Source of the DNA: Antedon mediterranea
Taxonomy: Eukaryota > Echinodermata > Crinoidea > Comatulida > Antedonidae
Reading direction: 5' to 3'
DNA length: 64,000 nt
NCBI RefSeq assembly: GCF_964355755.1
Contig: NC_092672.1
Location: 23,184,501 to 23,248,500 of the forward strand
Shown: positions 24,260 through 36,897 of the stretch, piece after piece
Layout of the letters: the number at the start of each line of letters is the position of its first letter
How positions within the stretch are numbered: position 1 is the first letter of the stretch
Translations under genes and position numbers: made by a program
Notes under the pieces: model-generated
Told to the model about the DNA's origin: nothing
The model's database searches: none
What the model saw: only the letters and a program-made list of their open reading frames with translations

Positions 24260-25011
24260 TCCAAGTCGGCCCTAACCGTCTCGGGCAAAGTCAAGTCGGC
24301 CCCAAGTCAAGTCGGCCCGTAGTCAACTCGGCCTCAAGTCATCTCGGCCAAAAAATAATCGGTCAACTCGGCCCCATTAAAGTATGGAACGCAAAAAGTG
24401 CAAATGAAGGGGATTGATAAAATAATATTTCTTCAAAATTTTTTAACTATGAATAATTCTGACTTATAATGAATATTAATATTTAGACAATAATATATTT
24501 AGCAAAAAAAATAGGAATGATTTCACCAACTTTCCTTTATTTACGTTTAATAAAATTTCAAATTGCACAATTGAAAACAATTCGTAGCTGCGCCTCCCTG
24601 CGCGTTTGGCAGCTTTTTCGATATCTACAACTGCTATGTGTTTTCGCTGACCGGGGGATTCCCCTTTTTTAAAAACGCAAAGCATGGACAAAAACGATGT
24701 ACGATCATTTTTTCTATGGCCAAATGTGATGAAACGTAGGCCTCCGTCCGTAACACGCGGGTACTTCTATTCATATCGGCAATGAGTTCATTTTTTTATA
24801 TGATATTATTTAATTATATTATATTTTTTATTTCTTCATTTTTTAGAGTGGATAGGCCTAAGCCTAGTAATAATCATAATAACATTAAGTACTTTTTGCG
24901 TTCCATATTTTATTGTGGCCGAGTTGACGTGAGGCCGAGTTGACTTGGGGCCGACTTGACGTGGGGCCAACTTGACTTTGGCCGAGACGGTTGGGGCCGA
25001 CTTGACCTGCA
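24260..25011. mobile_element. 0.75-kb element with about 140-bp terminal inverted repeats
   Basis: Left arm: AAGTCGGCCCTAACCGTCTC, then several GTCAAGTCGGCCC/GTCAACTCGGCC units, then TATGGAACGCAAAAAGT. Right arm is its inverse (ACTTTTTGCGTTCCATA, GGCCGAGTTGAC units, GAGACGGTTGGGGCCGACTT). No convincing ORF in the interior. Non-autonomous DNA element. Confidence 0.85.
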
Positions 25012-25089
25012 CCCAATAATACCCTACCCAGGCCTACCTACCTAGCCTAGCTAGGCCTAGAGGCTACTCTAGGGCCAGGCTATAGTAGT

Positions 25090-25852
25090 ATATAGGGCGC
25101 TACTGCAGTTTCGCACCACACCGTTATATCTTTGATTTCTCACCAAAACTTTCCTTTTTCAAACTCACAACATAATATTATGCAACATGTTTATACGATT
25201 CGACCACTTACGAAGTAATTTTTTTTAAATAACAATACTTTTCAAACATTTTAAACCATACTGAACTCGCTGTCAACACACTGCGAAATGTTCGCCATCT
25301 TATTATATTTATCACTTAATTGCCAGAATGTATGCTTCATTTTCCCCAAAAAAATGTAGAAACTATAGAAGGCAGTGTTATAAAATACGATTACACAATA
25401 TATATAGGCTTATTTAGTTTTGAAAGGCAAGAATGTTTTCAGCTGGTGAAATAGAGGTTAAATTAATATTTCATTATTAGTATTATTATTCATATTAAAA
25501 GGTCCTTATGTACGGACTCATATCGTCGCCGTTTTGATATGTACAGCTGGTTCGTTATAAAAACCACTCTTTGCAGTTTAAAAATAAAAACAGAAAATAA
25601 AACATACATTGATTTCTGCTCTGGCAATTTTCTGATTCTAAAATGGCCACAGTTCGATCAAAGTATTCGCGGAAAAAGAGCGGTTTTGAAAGGCATTTTT
25701 TATTGTGATAAAGGTAATATAACGGTGGCTAAATCATGGGAACATGTTACAGAATGGCCCAAAACTGTATGATGTGGGTGTGAGAAAAAAAATTAAGCGA
25801 GAAGTCGAAGATATAACAGTGTGGTGCGAAACTGCAGTGGCGCCGTATATAG
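25090..25852. mobile_element. 0.75-kb MITE with about 40-bp terminal inverted repeats
   Basis: GGCGCTACTGCAGTTTCGCA at 25096 and GTGCGAAACTGCAGTGGCGC near 25824 are inverted partners, extended by GTTATATCTT / AGATATAAC. Both ends are bordered by TATATA. The interior includes ACATACATT and a short spurious ORF. No transposase seen. Confidence 0.85.
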
Positions 25853-26399
25853 GCCTAGCCTAGCCTAACTAGCTGGGGCCTAGGCCTAGCTAGATTTATT
25901 GCACCTGACCTGCATTATCCTACATAATTGCCTGTACCTAGCCTAGAATTAAATTCTAGTTACAAGTTGTACTTGGATATCAAACTGTCTCTATTTGGTC
26001 GTCTTGAGCCTCAAGAGAATAGCAACTATGTATGAGCTGTAATAAACAGTAAGTACAGTATAGAAATCATATATCGACTAGCATTAAAATTAAAAGTAGG
26101 AGTCTGTAGTACAGTGAAAAATTTCATTTCAAAATTTTAGCAAAATTGCTAATCAAACTGATTTAGTCGAGAAACATAGTTTTGTATTGTATTTTTTGCT
26201 ACACAATTTTCGAAATGTGTAGCAATAAGGTTGTTTTGTATAGCTTTTTGCTATGCCACACTGGCGAAATTATTCCTTGTAGTAGATAAAAGAGACGTTC
26301 AAAACAGGTTAAACAAGAATATTTCTTACAAAAAACGCTGCTCGCTTATTGTTATTGCTAAGGTCAAGTCTGGGGCCCAGTGGGCAAAAATTGGTTGAA

Positions 26400-27250
26400 T
26401 TAACGTTAATTCAACGTTATCTGCAAACGTTGAAATAACGTTGAAAAAGTGGTTGAAAATGAAAGTTTGCCTCAACGTAAATGTCAACGTTGAATCAACA
26501 TAGAAATTATCAACGTTGAAACAACGTTAAAATAAGTAACGTTGAAATAACGTTGAAAAAATGGTTGAAAATGAAAGTTTGCCTCAACATAAATGTCAAC
26601 GTTGAATCAACATAGAAATCATCAACGTTGAAACAACGTTAAAATAAGTAACGTTGAAATAACGTTGAAAAAATGGTTGAAAATGAAAGTTTGCCTCAAC
26701 TTAAATGTCAACGTTGAATCAACATAGAAATTATCAACGTTGAAACAACGTTAAAATAGGTAACGTTGAAATAACGTTGAAAAAATGGTTGAAAATGAAA
26801 GTTTGCCTCAACGTAAATGTCAACGTTGAATCAACATAGAAATTATCAACGTTGAAACAACGTTAAAATAGGTAACGTTGAAATAACGTTGAAATAACGT
26901 TGAAAATGAAAGTTTGCCTCAACGTAAATGTCAACGTTGAATCAACATAGAAATTATCAACGTTGAAACAACGTTAAAATAAGTAACGTTGAAATAACGT
27001 TGAAAAAATGGTTGAAAATGAAAGTTTGCCTCAACAAAAATGTCAACGTTGATTCAACATAGATTATCAACGTTGAAACAACGTAAAAATGTCTATGTTG
27101 AAATTATCAATGTTGATTCAATGTTGAAATTATTAACGTTGAAACAACGTAATAATTAAGTTGAAATGAAAATTTGCATCAACGTAAATTTAAACATAGA
27201 TTTAACGTTAAAATTTGATTTGTTGAATTACTATATCCAATTTGAATCAA
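26400..27250. repeat. Left-arm array, about 112-bp unit with AACGTTGAAA words
   Basis: Six to seven copies, each with GGTTGAAAATGAAAGTTTGC, TCAACGTAAATGTCAACG and CATAGAAATTATCAACG. Several single-base changes convert AACGTAAA to AACATAAA or AACTTAAA. One copy (about 26880) is shortened. The array decays towards 27250. Confidence 0.9.
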
Positions 27251-27259
27251 CGGTTTTAA

Positions 27260-28240
27260 AGTAGTTAGTAGTAAAGGTACTGTTACGTCGCAGAATCCAT
27301 CAATAGAGACATTTTATAAATACTGTATACCTTACTAATCTTTAATTTCTATAAAAACATAAAATAACATTTAATCAGGTGTTATCAAATCATCAGGCAA
27401 AATCCAAGCAACAATCAAATAATGTACATCCTCACTGACAGTTCTCAGGTACCAATGTTAAGTATAAAAAATATACAAATAACCAGTTTGTAATATGTTT
27501 GCCAACTAACATGATTGAATAACTATAAATATTGGCTGATTACAGTAAAACACAATAAATACAACACACGTCACAGGTGCCTTGTGCTAATGTTGCAGAA
27601 GTCCAAATGATGGCAATAACACAATACTGTAATTGCATTGTTCCGATTAGTCAATAAACAGTTGCCTCGATTCCTGTGTTGACATTGTCCTATGCTTTCC
27701 AAAAGTGTGGCAATATTATTTTTCCAAACCTGAAACAAATTCAATCAAGTTATTGTAGTTTTAAACAAAAATAATACAGTAAAAAATTAATTGTTGAAAG
27801 ATTTATTGTCCCCAAAAAATATGAACAATGAAGATTAATACAATCATACTTTGAATACCTTGCCATTTTGCAATTTTAACAATTTAGATATTCACTTGCC
27901 GTAGAAAATAAACAAAAACAATAAAGATTTCACTTAACAAAAATACAAAATAAACAGTACATTTAACCAAAAACCAATTGTTTGTTTAAATTGTCCCCCT
28001 TTTAAGGTACAAATGCATTTTTAAAAATCTAATTTTTGGTCAAAGTGAACAACTCTATAGTGACGGCATATTCAACAAAACATTTAAAAAAAAATTGTTC
28101 AGTTCAATTATATCTTTAACACATTGTTCAAAAATCATACTGTACATAAACAAAAATTCAATTCAGAACATCATTTCACACTTACACGTAACATATGCAA
28201 TCAATTCAATTTATGTAAATAATATTGCAACACTGTATTA
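27260..28240. other. Core spacer of the foldback element; resembles MYO19 intron sequence
   Basis: No gene. About 27810-28085 is collinear and similar to 22390-22640 in the MYO19 intron (shared CCCCAAAAAA, GATTAATA, GCCATTTTGC, TTTTTGGTCAAAGTGAA, CATATTCA.CAAAACA). On the minus strand an open stretch of about 50 codons follows an acceptor-like site at about 27728, but it matches nothing I recognise. Confidence 0.5.
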
Positions 28241-28246
28241 ATATTT

Positions 28247-29237
28247 ACGCCGTGGTTAGGATTCCGGCACCGAAACTCAACTGCCCAGCGTTAGGGAATC
28301 CGACACGCTATTGCGCATGCCCAGAGCAAGGTAATCGGCGATTTTTGTCTACAACAGACCAAAGCGTGGTTCCCACTAGCGACGCAACACAAGAACGTAA
28401 CGCAACGCAAGTAAATTGACCAATCACAAGCGATGGCTTATTCGCTTGTGATTGCTAACTGTCTATAACTTCGCTTGTCATTGGTTAAAACGCTTGCGTT
28501 GCGTTTATGTCCTTGCGTTACGTTCTAGTGGGAACCAAGCTTTACAGCGATGGATCATTTTAATAGCTGCGCCACGGCGAACTAGCCGGCCTACATGCCT
28601 ACTAATACTAGTAGGCCTACCAGCTAGATGTGACCATTGGGCCTATTTATTTCGTAATTAAATTTGCTTCATTCATATATAAACTTTATATATTTATGAA
28701 TTATAATAATTGCATGACTAGTTTTATTTTTTATGATTTTTCAAGTACAAAATAAAAGATTTCATATAACGCATTTATACTGTACATATTAACATCATGC
28801 AATCGTATACAAGTTGATTTGTTGACAGCAGCCGCCGTGCGGATTTGAAAAAAAAAAAACAGAACTGTTCGGGAGAAGTCGATGTCGCAACGCTACGCTA
28901 TTCATTTTCGTACATTTCTTGAAATACGCAAGCTGATTCTTATCAATATCATAATAATTATTTTAACGCGTGGCGTAATTATTAATTCATGTATGGCCTA
29001 GGCCAAGTTTCATCCATCGCTCTCTCCCCCGCGCGCCGACTAACTAGGCCACAGCAAAGATATCTTTGGCTACACAGTACATCCCTAGTTAACACTCCGA
29101 CTCTCGGGTAATGTGGTGCGCGGTCTGTGGCACTAGTGCAAGCTATAATTACTTCGCTCTGGGCATGCGCAATAGCGTGTCGGATTCCCTAACGATGAGA
29201 AGTTGAGTTGCGGTGCCGGAATCCTAACGACGGCGTA
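28247..29237. mobile_element. 1-kb nested element with about 80-bp terminal inverted repeats
   Basis: ACGCCGTGGTTAGGATTCCG at 28247 and its inverse CGGAATCCTAACGACGGCGT ending at 29236. Arms extend through GGGAATCCGACACGCTATTG and GCGCATGCCCAGAGC. It sits within the core of the 8.4-kb element. It contains a smaller element at 28361-28543. Confidence 0.88.
28361..28543. mobile_element. 183-bp MITE nested inside the 1-kb element
   Basis: AAAGCGTGGTTCCCACTAG on the left and CTAGTGGGAACCAAGCTTT on the right, with inner GAACGTAACGCAACGCAAG-like arms. The centre holds a second hairpin, CAATCACAAGCGA facing TCGCTTGTGATTG. Confidence 0.85.
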
Positions 29238-29610
29238 ATATTTATTCAATTCAATATTAAAGTTAAGAACTATAAATACCAACCTTTTGTATATAAAAAT
29301 ATTGATCATCCATTAGATTTTTCTCGTTTGATTCACATAGAAAAGATTATAGGCCTACATGTACTTCATTATTTTGTACTCTAGCTAGGCATAGGCCAGG
29401 GCCTTAGCTAGGCCTACAATCTGAAATAAAGAAAGCAAGTAAGTTTAACAAATAGCCGTCCTAGGCTAGCAGCATGTGTTTGTATATTAACACTAATAAT
29501 AGCATTAGCAGCTACTGTAGACAGTCTACTCTAGCAGAAAGCTAGCTAGGCCAACTAATTATATATATTATTATAATGTTATATATGTATACTTTTGGAT
29601 AAATAAAGAA

Positions 29611-31606
29611 CGCCGTGGCTAAAGATACGGTACCGTATTCTAACTTCTGTTTACTAAAGGTACGGTAAAATTGCATTACGTCATAGCCAACCAATGGGGT
29701 GCTGGTACGTGTGTGACGTCATAGTATAAGGACTTTGGATTTTTTTTCATATCGCGTCTCTGTTGTTTTGTGTAGAGAATTCCTATCGGCGGCGCCAGGC
29801 TGCGTGGGTGTGTGTGCGCTGCAGATGAGGGTTTTATTTTTATTCCAAATGGCCTATTTATGCCTATATTTTTTATTAAACTTTGTTTACAATGGTGACC
29901 ATAAACAACAAGCAAATGCAGACAATAAAGGGGCCCTCAAATACTATGATTTTGACAGTAGCCCCAGGCTAACGAGTCACAGAAATCAGCGCACACATGC
30001 AGCTGGCCCCAGCCTGGCATCGCTTTCCCTACACAAACAAACTCATATACTGTAATGAGGTTATAGTAGGCGTAGTAGGCCTAGCCTAGGCCTCTTTTGA
30101 AACGGTTTTCTACGAAAGCCCATTAATGCCATTTTAAGTATATGTTTTTCGAACGTAATCCGTTATAACGAATTAGTAATTCCTTTGAACGGATTAATAA
30201 TCTGTTCAAACGAATTAGTAATCCATTCAAACGAATTGCAACATATACAACAAGTGCCATTTAAAGTATATGTTGTAATTCGTTTGAACGGATTACTAAT
30301 CCGTTCAAACAAATTACTAATTTGTTTAAACGGATTACTAATTTGTTTAAACGGATTACTAATCCGTTCAAACGAATTACTAATTTGTTTAAACGGATTA
30401 CTAATTCGTTCAAACGAATTACTAATTTGTTTAAACGGATTAGTAATCCGTTCAAACGAATTACTAATTCGTTCAAACGAATTAGTAATCCGTTTAAACG
30501 AATTAGTAATTTGTTTAAACAAATTAATAATTTGTTTAAACGGATTATTAATCTGTTTGAACAAATTAGTAATTCGTTTGAACGAATTAGTAATCCGTTT
30601 AAACAAATTATTAATTTGTTTAAACAAATTAATAATTTGTTCAAATGGATTACAATAATTCGTTTGAACAAATTAGTAATCCGTTTAAACAAATTACTAA
30701 TCCGTTTGAACGGATTCCTAATTCGTTTTAACAGATTATTAATCTGTTTAAACAAATTAGTAATTCGTTTGAACAGATTAGTAATCCGTTCAAACGAATT
30801 ACAACATATTCTTTAAATGGCACTTGTTGTATATGTTGCAATTGGTTTGAACGGATTACTAATTCGTTTGAACAGATTAATAATTTAATTTAATTTAAAC
30901 GAATTAATCCGTCCAAACGGATTAGTAATTTGTTTAAACGGATTACTAATCTGTTTAAACGAATTAGTAATCCGTTTAAACAAATTATTAATTTGTTTAA
31001 ACAAATTACTAATTTGTTTAAACGGATTACTAATTCGTTCAAACGAATTACTAATTCGTTCAAACAGATTAGTAATCCGTTTAAACAAATTAGTAACGAA
31101 TTAGTAATTCGTTTGAACAAATTAGTAATCCGTTTAAACAAATTAGTAATTCGTTTGAACGGATTAGTAATCCGTTTAAACGAAATACAACATATACTTT
31201 AAATGGCACTTGTTGTATATGTTGCAATTCGTTTGAACGAATTACTAATTCGTTAGAACGGATTACGTTCGAAAAACATATACTTCAAATGGCATTAATG
31301 GGCTTTCGTAGTTTTCTGTATTCTAGAATTAAAATCAACATGTTTTGGCTTTTCAATAATAATAACAGACGTAGGCTACATTTAGTTTTTGTCACACACG
31401 ACGGCGATAATAGCGATAAATAAAGCATAAAGAAAAAAAATGCGGTTGATCACTGTTTTCGCGATATGAAAAAAATCCACAAAGTCCTTATACGATGACG
31501 TCACGCACGTCCCAGCACCCCATTGGCTGGTTATGACGTAATGCAATTTTACCGTACCTTTAGTAAACAGAAGTTAGAATACGGTACCGTATCTTTAGCC
31601 ACGGCG
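29611..31606. mobile_element. 2-kb element with about 145-bp terminal inverted repeats and 9-bp target duplication
   Basis: Left end CGCCGTGGCTAAAGATACGG, right end its exact inverse; the arms stay about 95% alike by eye for about 145 bp, including GGTACCGTATTCTAACTTCT and CCAATGGGGTGCTGG. AATAAAGAA is present directly outside both ends (29602-29610 and 31607-31615). Long inverted repeats with a 9-bp duplication resemble Mutator-like elements. No transposase ORF; the centre is occupied by another element. Confidence 0.85.
30111..31310. mobile_element. 1.2-kb foldback element of 21-bp palindromic modules
   Basis: Ends TACGAAAGCCCATTAATGCC and its inverse, with GTTTTC outside both. Inside are about 45 modules of 21 bp. 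Each has an ATTAGTAAT core flanked by CGG, CGA or CAA type arms and a TTTAAA or TTCAAA/TTTGAA spacer, so the array reads alike on both strands. A 45-bp spacer with CAACATATACAACAAGTGCC occurs at 30237, inverted at 30797, and again at 31187. Because 21 is a multiple of three, long frames such as RITNLFK repeats open on both strands; these are not believed to be genes. Confidence 0.88.
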
Positions 31607-32269
31607 AATAAAGAAAGTATTGAACTAAAAGGCCTAGTAATACATACCATTTTATAACCATAATAAGTACAGTACTGTAGTTATCCTTGACAAGGCAAAT
31701 GTTTGCCCTTGACATGCATAATACTAAATGCTTCCACTAGGCCTAGTGAGTGAATTCAGTTCATCAGTTTGGCAGCCTGCCTAGCCTCTAGGCCTAGCCT
31801 ACCAGGCTATAATAGCCTACTAGCTATGCATGTGTGGCCTACTAGACTAGAGGCTAGCTATTGATAAGGGTAAAATAGTCAAGCTCAAAGCTTAAAAATT
31901 AGTAGATTACAAATAAAAAAGATTGTTTTCCTACCTCAAAACATACTTATTTGACAATTTCAATGATGAGCCTTTTTTTTCTACACACCACTACTACTGT
32001 AGGCCTAGCCTACGTCGAAGTAACTGAAATTACTGACACCAGTTTCAAAATTTTATCAAAACGAAACTAAACCAATGACAAGCTCGTATCTTATGAAATT
32101 TGATCTTGCATATCATGAATGAAGGGATCATTCAATTTTCAACACAACTTCTAGAACATTTTTGTATTATACAGAGACAATAATATTTGCCAATCTAAAA
32201 TTCCTAAATAACCAATAATCATTTGTTTTACAATAAAGGATGATAAAATAAACCGCCAACTGAAATCTA

Positions 32270-34700
32270 ATGTTAATTTAACGTTGAAACATCAATGGCA
32301 ACGCACTTAGTATTAAAAAATTTAAGTATTAAATAGAATTTATCTTTAATTTAACGTTTAATTCACATTGAAAAACAAAAATAATAATTGTTTGAAAAAA
32401 CAACATAATTTCAAGAGTTTTTCAACGTTGAAAACATGTCATTTGAAAATGGCAACTGGATTTCAACGTTAAAATAACGTTGGAATAACATTGAAAAACA
32501 AAAATAATAATTGTTTGAAAAAAATTATTAGTTAGAAATACAATGTTATTTCAACGTTGGATCAACATTGATAAATTAACGTCAATTACTAGTTAGAAAG
32601 ACAATGTTATTTCAACGTTGGAGCAACATTGATAAATTAACGTAAATTTCTTGTTAAAAATACAATTGTTATTTCAACGTTGGATCAACATTGATAAATT
32701 AACGTAAATTACTAGTTAGAAATACAATGTTATTTCAACGTTGGATCAACATTGATAAATTAACGTAAATTTCTAGTTAAAAATACAATGTTATTGCAAC
32801 GTTGGATCAACATTGATAAATTAATGTAAATTTCTTGTTAAAAATACAATGTTATTTCAACGTTGGATCAACATTGATAAATTAACGTAAATTTCTAGAT
32901 ATAAAGACAATGTTATTTCAACGTTGTATCAACATTGATAAATTAACGTAAATTACTAGTTAGAAAGACAATGTTATTTCAACGTTGGATCAACATTAAT
33001 AAATTAACGTAAATTTCTAGTTAAAAATACAATGTTATTTCAACGTTGGATCAACATTGATAAATTAACGTAAATTACTAGTTAGAAATACAATGTTATT
33101 TCAACGTTGGATCAACATTGATAAATTAACGTAAATTACTAGTTAAAAATACAATGTTATTTCAACGTTGGATCAACATTGATAAATTAACGTAAATTTC
33201 TAGTTAAAAATACTATGTGATTTTAACGTTGGATCAACATTGATAAATTAACGTAAATTACTAGTTTAAAATACAATGTTATTTCAACGTTGGATCAACA
33301 TTGATAAATTAACGTAAATTTCTAGTTAAAAATACTATGTGATTTTAACGTTGGATCAACATTGATAAATTAACGTAAATTACTAGTTAGAAAGACAATG
33401 TTATTTCAACGTTGGATCAACAATGATAAATTAACTTAAATTACTAGTTAAAAAGACAATGTTATTTCAACGTTGGATTAACATTAATAAATTAACGTAA
33501 ATTTCTAGTTAAAAATACAATGTTATTTCAACGTTGGATCAACATTAATAAATTAACGTAAATTTCTAGTTAAAAATACATTGTTATTTCAACGTTGGAT
33601 CAACATTGATAAATTAACGTAAATTACTAGTTAAAAATACAATGTTATTTCAACGTTGGATCAACATTGATAAATTAACGTAAATTACTAGTTAAAAATA
33701 CAATGTTATTTCAACGTTGGATCAACATTGATAAATTAACTTAAATTTCGAGTTAAAAATACAATGTGATTTTAACGTTGGATCAACATTGATAAATTAA
33801 GGTAAATTACTAGTTAGAAAGACAATGTTATTTCAACGTTGGATCAACATTGATAAATTAACTTAAATTACTAGTTAGAAAGACAATGTTATTTCAACGT
33901 TGGATCAACATTGATAATAAAACGAAAATTTCTAGTTAGAAATACAATGTTATTTCAACGTTGGATCAACATTGATAAATTACCGTAAATTTCTAGTTAG
34001 AAAGACAATGTTATTTCAACGTTAAATCAACATTGATAAATTAACGTAAATTACTAGTTAGAAAGACAATGTTATTTGAACGTTGGATCAACATTGATAA
34101 TAAAACGTAAATTTCTAGTTAGAAATACAATGTTATTTCAACGTTGGATCAACATTGATAAATTAACGTAAATTTCTAGTTAAAAATACAAGATTATTTC
34201 AACGTTGGATCAACATTGATAAATTAACGTAAATTTCTAGTTAAAAATACAATGTTATTTCAACGTTGGATCAACATTGACAAATTAACGTAAATTACTA
34301 GTTAGAAAGACAATGTTATTTCAACGTTAAATCAACATTGATAAATTAACGTAATTTACTAGTTAGAAGGACAATGTTATTTTAACGTTGGATCAACATT
34401 GATAAATTAACGTAAATTTCTAGTTAAAAATACAATGTTATTTCAACGTTGAATCAACATTTATAAATTAACGTAAAACATTTGTTTGAAAAACAATGTT
34501 ATTTCAACGTTAAATCAACATTTATTAATTAACATAAATTACTAGTTAAAAAGAAAATGTTATTTCAACGTTGATTCAATGTTTATTACTAAACGTAAAA
34601 AAAATAGTTAGGGAAAAAATGTTATTTCAACGTTGATTCAACGTTTGAAATACGCTGACAACATGATTTCAACAAATCAACTATATTTCAACGTTGATTC
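32270..34700. repeat. Right-arm array, about 63-bp unit with TTTCAACGTTGGATCAAC
   Basis: About 35 copies of a unit with ATACAATGTTATTTCAACG, TTGGATCAACATTGAT and AAATTAACGTAAATTACTAG. Variation is frequent at AGAAAGAC versus AAAAATAC and ACTAG versus TCTAG. Copies near 34500-34700 diverge toward the terminal TTGATTCAACGTTG form. Confidence 0.92.
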
Positions 34701-34734
34701 AACGTTGAAATTATGTTCTGTGCCCACTGGGGGG

Positions 34735-36897
34735 TCACTTCATCACGCCTAGATACTTCAAGTATCCTATTACAAACAAAAACTTCAATGGACTGTTTTG
34801 ATAATAATTCAATGATTATCTGACAGCGAATTATATCATGGGACTCATAAATACCAGAATGCTTTGGGATTTGTCGTTAGACTCTTTTCTCAGCCGTTTT
34901 TGGATTCAACAGGTGGTACCAATAAATTATAGTGGAGTTTCCATTTTAACAAAAATGTCAAAGTGTAGTACTATAAAGCTGCTTGATTTCATCTAATGAA
35001 TGAGTCATCTCGTGTGACGTAGCGGGCTAGAGCAGCAGCGTGAAAAGAAAATCATAGTACGGTTATTATTGTACAGTATATTAATTAAACAAGCTGAACA
35101 TTTTATATAGTGATTTAATACGCAAATAATGTTTCTACATTTTTTTTACTGCAGAGTTTACGTGAATTTCTGTCAGCATTGATCATGTTGTATTCCACCA
35201 CCAGATTTGCATTTGTAAAGAACGCCTTTGTCTTAAAATTCCGTCTCCACCCTGCTTTGACGTGATTTCTTTGTTTAACATACCTAGGTCTATTGTTCCA
35301 TTGTGGCAGTCCAGCAATCACATAGTGGTTTTCTAACGTTAGTGTTTGGTTAATGTTTAGGTTCACTAATAACCGTTATTTTATTACATTTCTATAACGT
35401 CAAAAGAAACATTCAGATAACGTTTTTAGGTTAGCATTTACAGGATACATAACGCTATAAAAACGGTACTTGAACTTTAAAACTATAAAAATTTGAAAAA
35501 AAAATCAATAAAAACATTATTAGATAATGCCTCATTTCTATCATTTTATTATACATAACCCTAACCCTTTATTTGTTAATACTGTACTAACTTAGTTATT
35601 TAGATAGATTTAGATACACATAGGCGCTAGGCCGGCAAAAGTTATTAAAATATGTTTCAGAACACCAGGTTTATTTCATTGGTACATTATATTTTATCAG
35701 TAAACCGTATATTAAATGCCTGGAATTTTTATCATTTTATTTTATTGATGATCCTCCTATCTGCAAAAAAATAAAAACATTATTAGATAGATATACATTG
35801 TTATATAATTATGTAAACATTTTGTATATTCTTAAGTTGTTGGAATTCAATCATGATTAAGTCAATTACAAGGCGGTAGACCGGGAACCAGTCAACTGAC
35901 AGAAGAGGGCTCTCAATGTCATTTCTATTGACGTACCTGCACACAATATTCATAACCACACACCCCCACTTTAATAATGGAATAACCCTAAAAAAAACTC
36001 CGGAACCAAAACGGCAGTTGATCCGGCGCCGCCTAGTAATTGCATTAATTTAGTAACTTACTTTTTTGCCTACTGGAATGTAATTATTGCTTTTTTCCAT
36101 CAAAATAGTTGTCATTTTGATAGGCGCGCCTCCTCTCACTTCCCCAAAACCAACAGTTCCTTTTTTTTTTTCAAAAACACCGCCGCGCGCCACCTATAAT
36201 AAAGTATCTAATAAAAAAATTAAAGAAAACCGCTGTGTACCGCCCTCTCTGTTATGACTCGGTGACCTTAAAATAAACAACAGCTATTTAATTACACATG
36301 TTTTTTGCTATGATTTTTGCGATCAATCAATCAACAAGGTATGTTTGTAGCTGTTACTACACCCATAACATATTTTTACCTAAGTTTAAACTGCATGTGA
36401 CGTATATAGATGATAAAATATTTGCTGATATTTGGAAACCGGTAAAACCTGTTGCTGCCAAATCTTCTTTGTACTAGGCCTAGACAGCAGAACCTGGTCT
36501 GGTCCTAGCTAGTTAAGTAGAACTAGTAGGCCTGTCTAAACTAACCCTACCCTAGACCTAGGCCTTTATTTTGGAAATTAGATTTTTTCCGCTGTAGCCA
36601 TACTGAAAACTTTACATATATGAATTTATGATATAGGCCTTAGTCTAGGGTATGCAGTATTTTTATAATTTACATGCACAGGTCAAAATTAACAAATTAT
36701 GCATTATGATGGTACAGTACGGTAGTACTGTAGTTTCCATAAGTGCTCCGTTTAAGCACTGAGTGAGTACATAATTATATGGTATGTAATTTAAATGTGA
36801 ATGGGAAATAGAGAGAAACAAGCTTCAAATTGGAGCTACTGTATAGTACATATAATATTAATAATAAAATGTGAATTGCTTGTGTATTATTTTGTAG
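34735..36897. other. Gene-poor spacer upstream of the OGFOD2-like exons
   Basis: AT-rich with CpG-bearing stretches near 36050-36200. I recognise no exon here, although the 5' coding exons of the OGFOD2-like gene are expected on this side. A minus-strand 83-codon ORF at 35115-35366 has no recognisable domain and is not called. Confidence 0.5.

Larger units (their letters stand above)
26376..34731. mobile_element. 8.4-kb foldback element with CCCAGTGGGCA ends and AACGTT-rich arms
   Basis: CCCAGTGGGCA at 26376-26386 is exactly inverted at 34721-34731, with GGG on both outer sides. Just inside, both arms are rich in the palindrome AACGTT and in TTGAATCAACGTTG. The left arm (to about 27250) is a tandem array of about 112-bp units, the right arm (about 32270-34700) an array of about 63-bp units. 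The core holds at least two further inverted-repeat elements, one enclosing another. No intact transposase found, so it appears non-autonomous. Confidence 0.8.

Noticed and set aside
24476-24691. Minus-strand 71-codon ORF inside the TIR element
   Set aside because: Lies within a non-autonomous inverted-repeat element and has no transposase motif.
25539-25772. Plus-strand 77-codon ORF
   Set aside because: Inside a MITE; no domain seen.
30163-31202. Several long ORFs on both strands with RITNLFK or LLIRLNE repeats
   Set aside because: They result from a near-palindromic 21-bp repeat whose length is a multiple of three; the same array is open on both strands, as expected for a repeat and not for a gene.
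35115-35366. Minus-strand 83-codon ORF
   Set aside because: No recognisable domain or homologue, no supporting splice or codon pattern.
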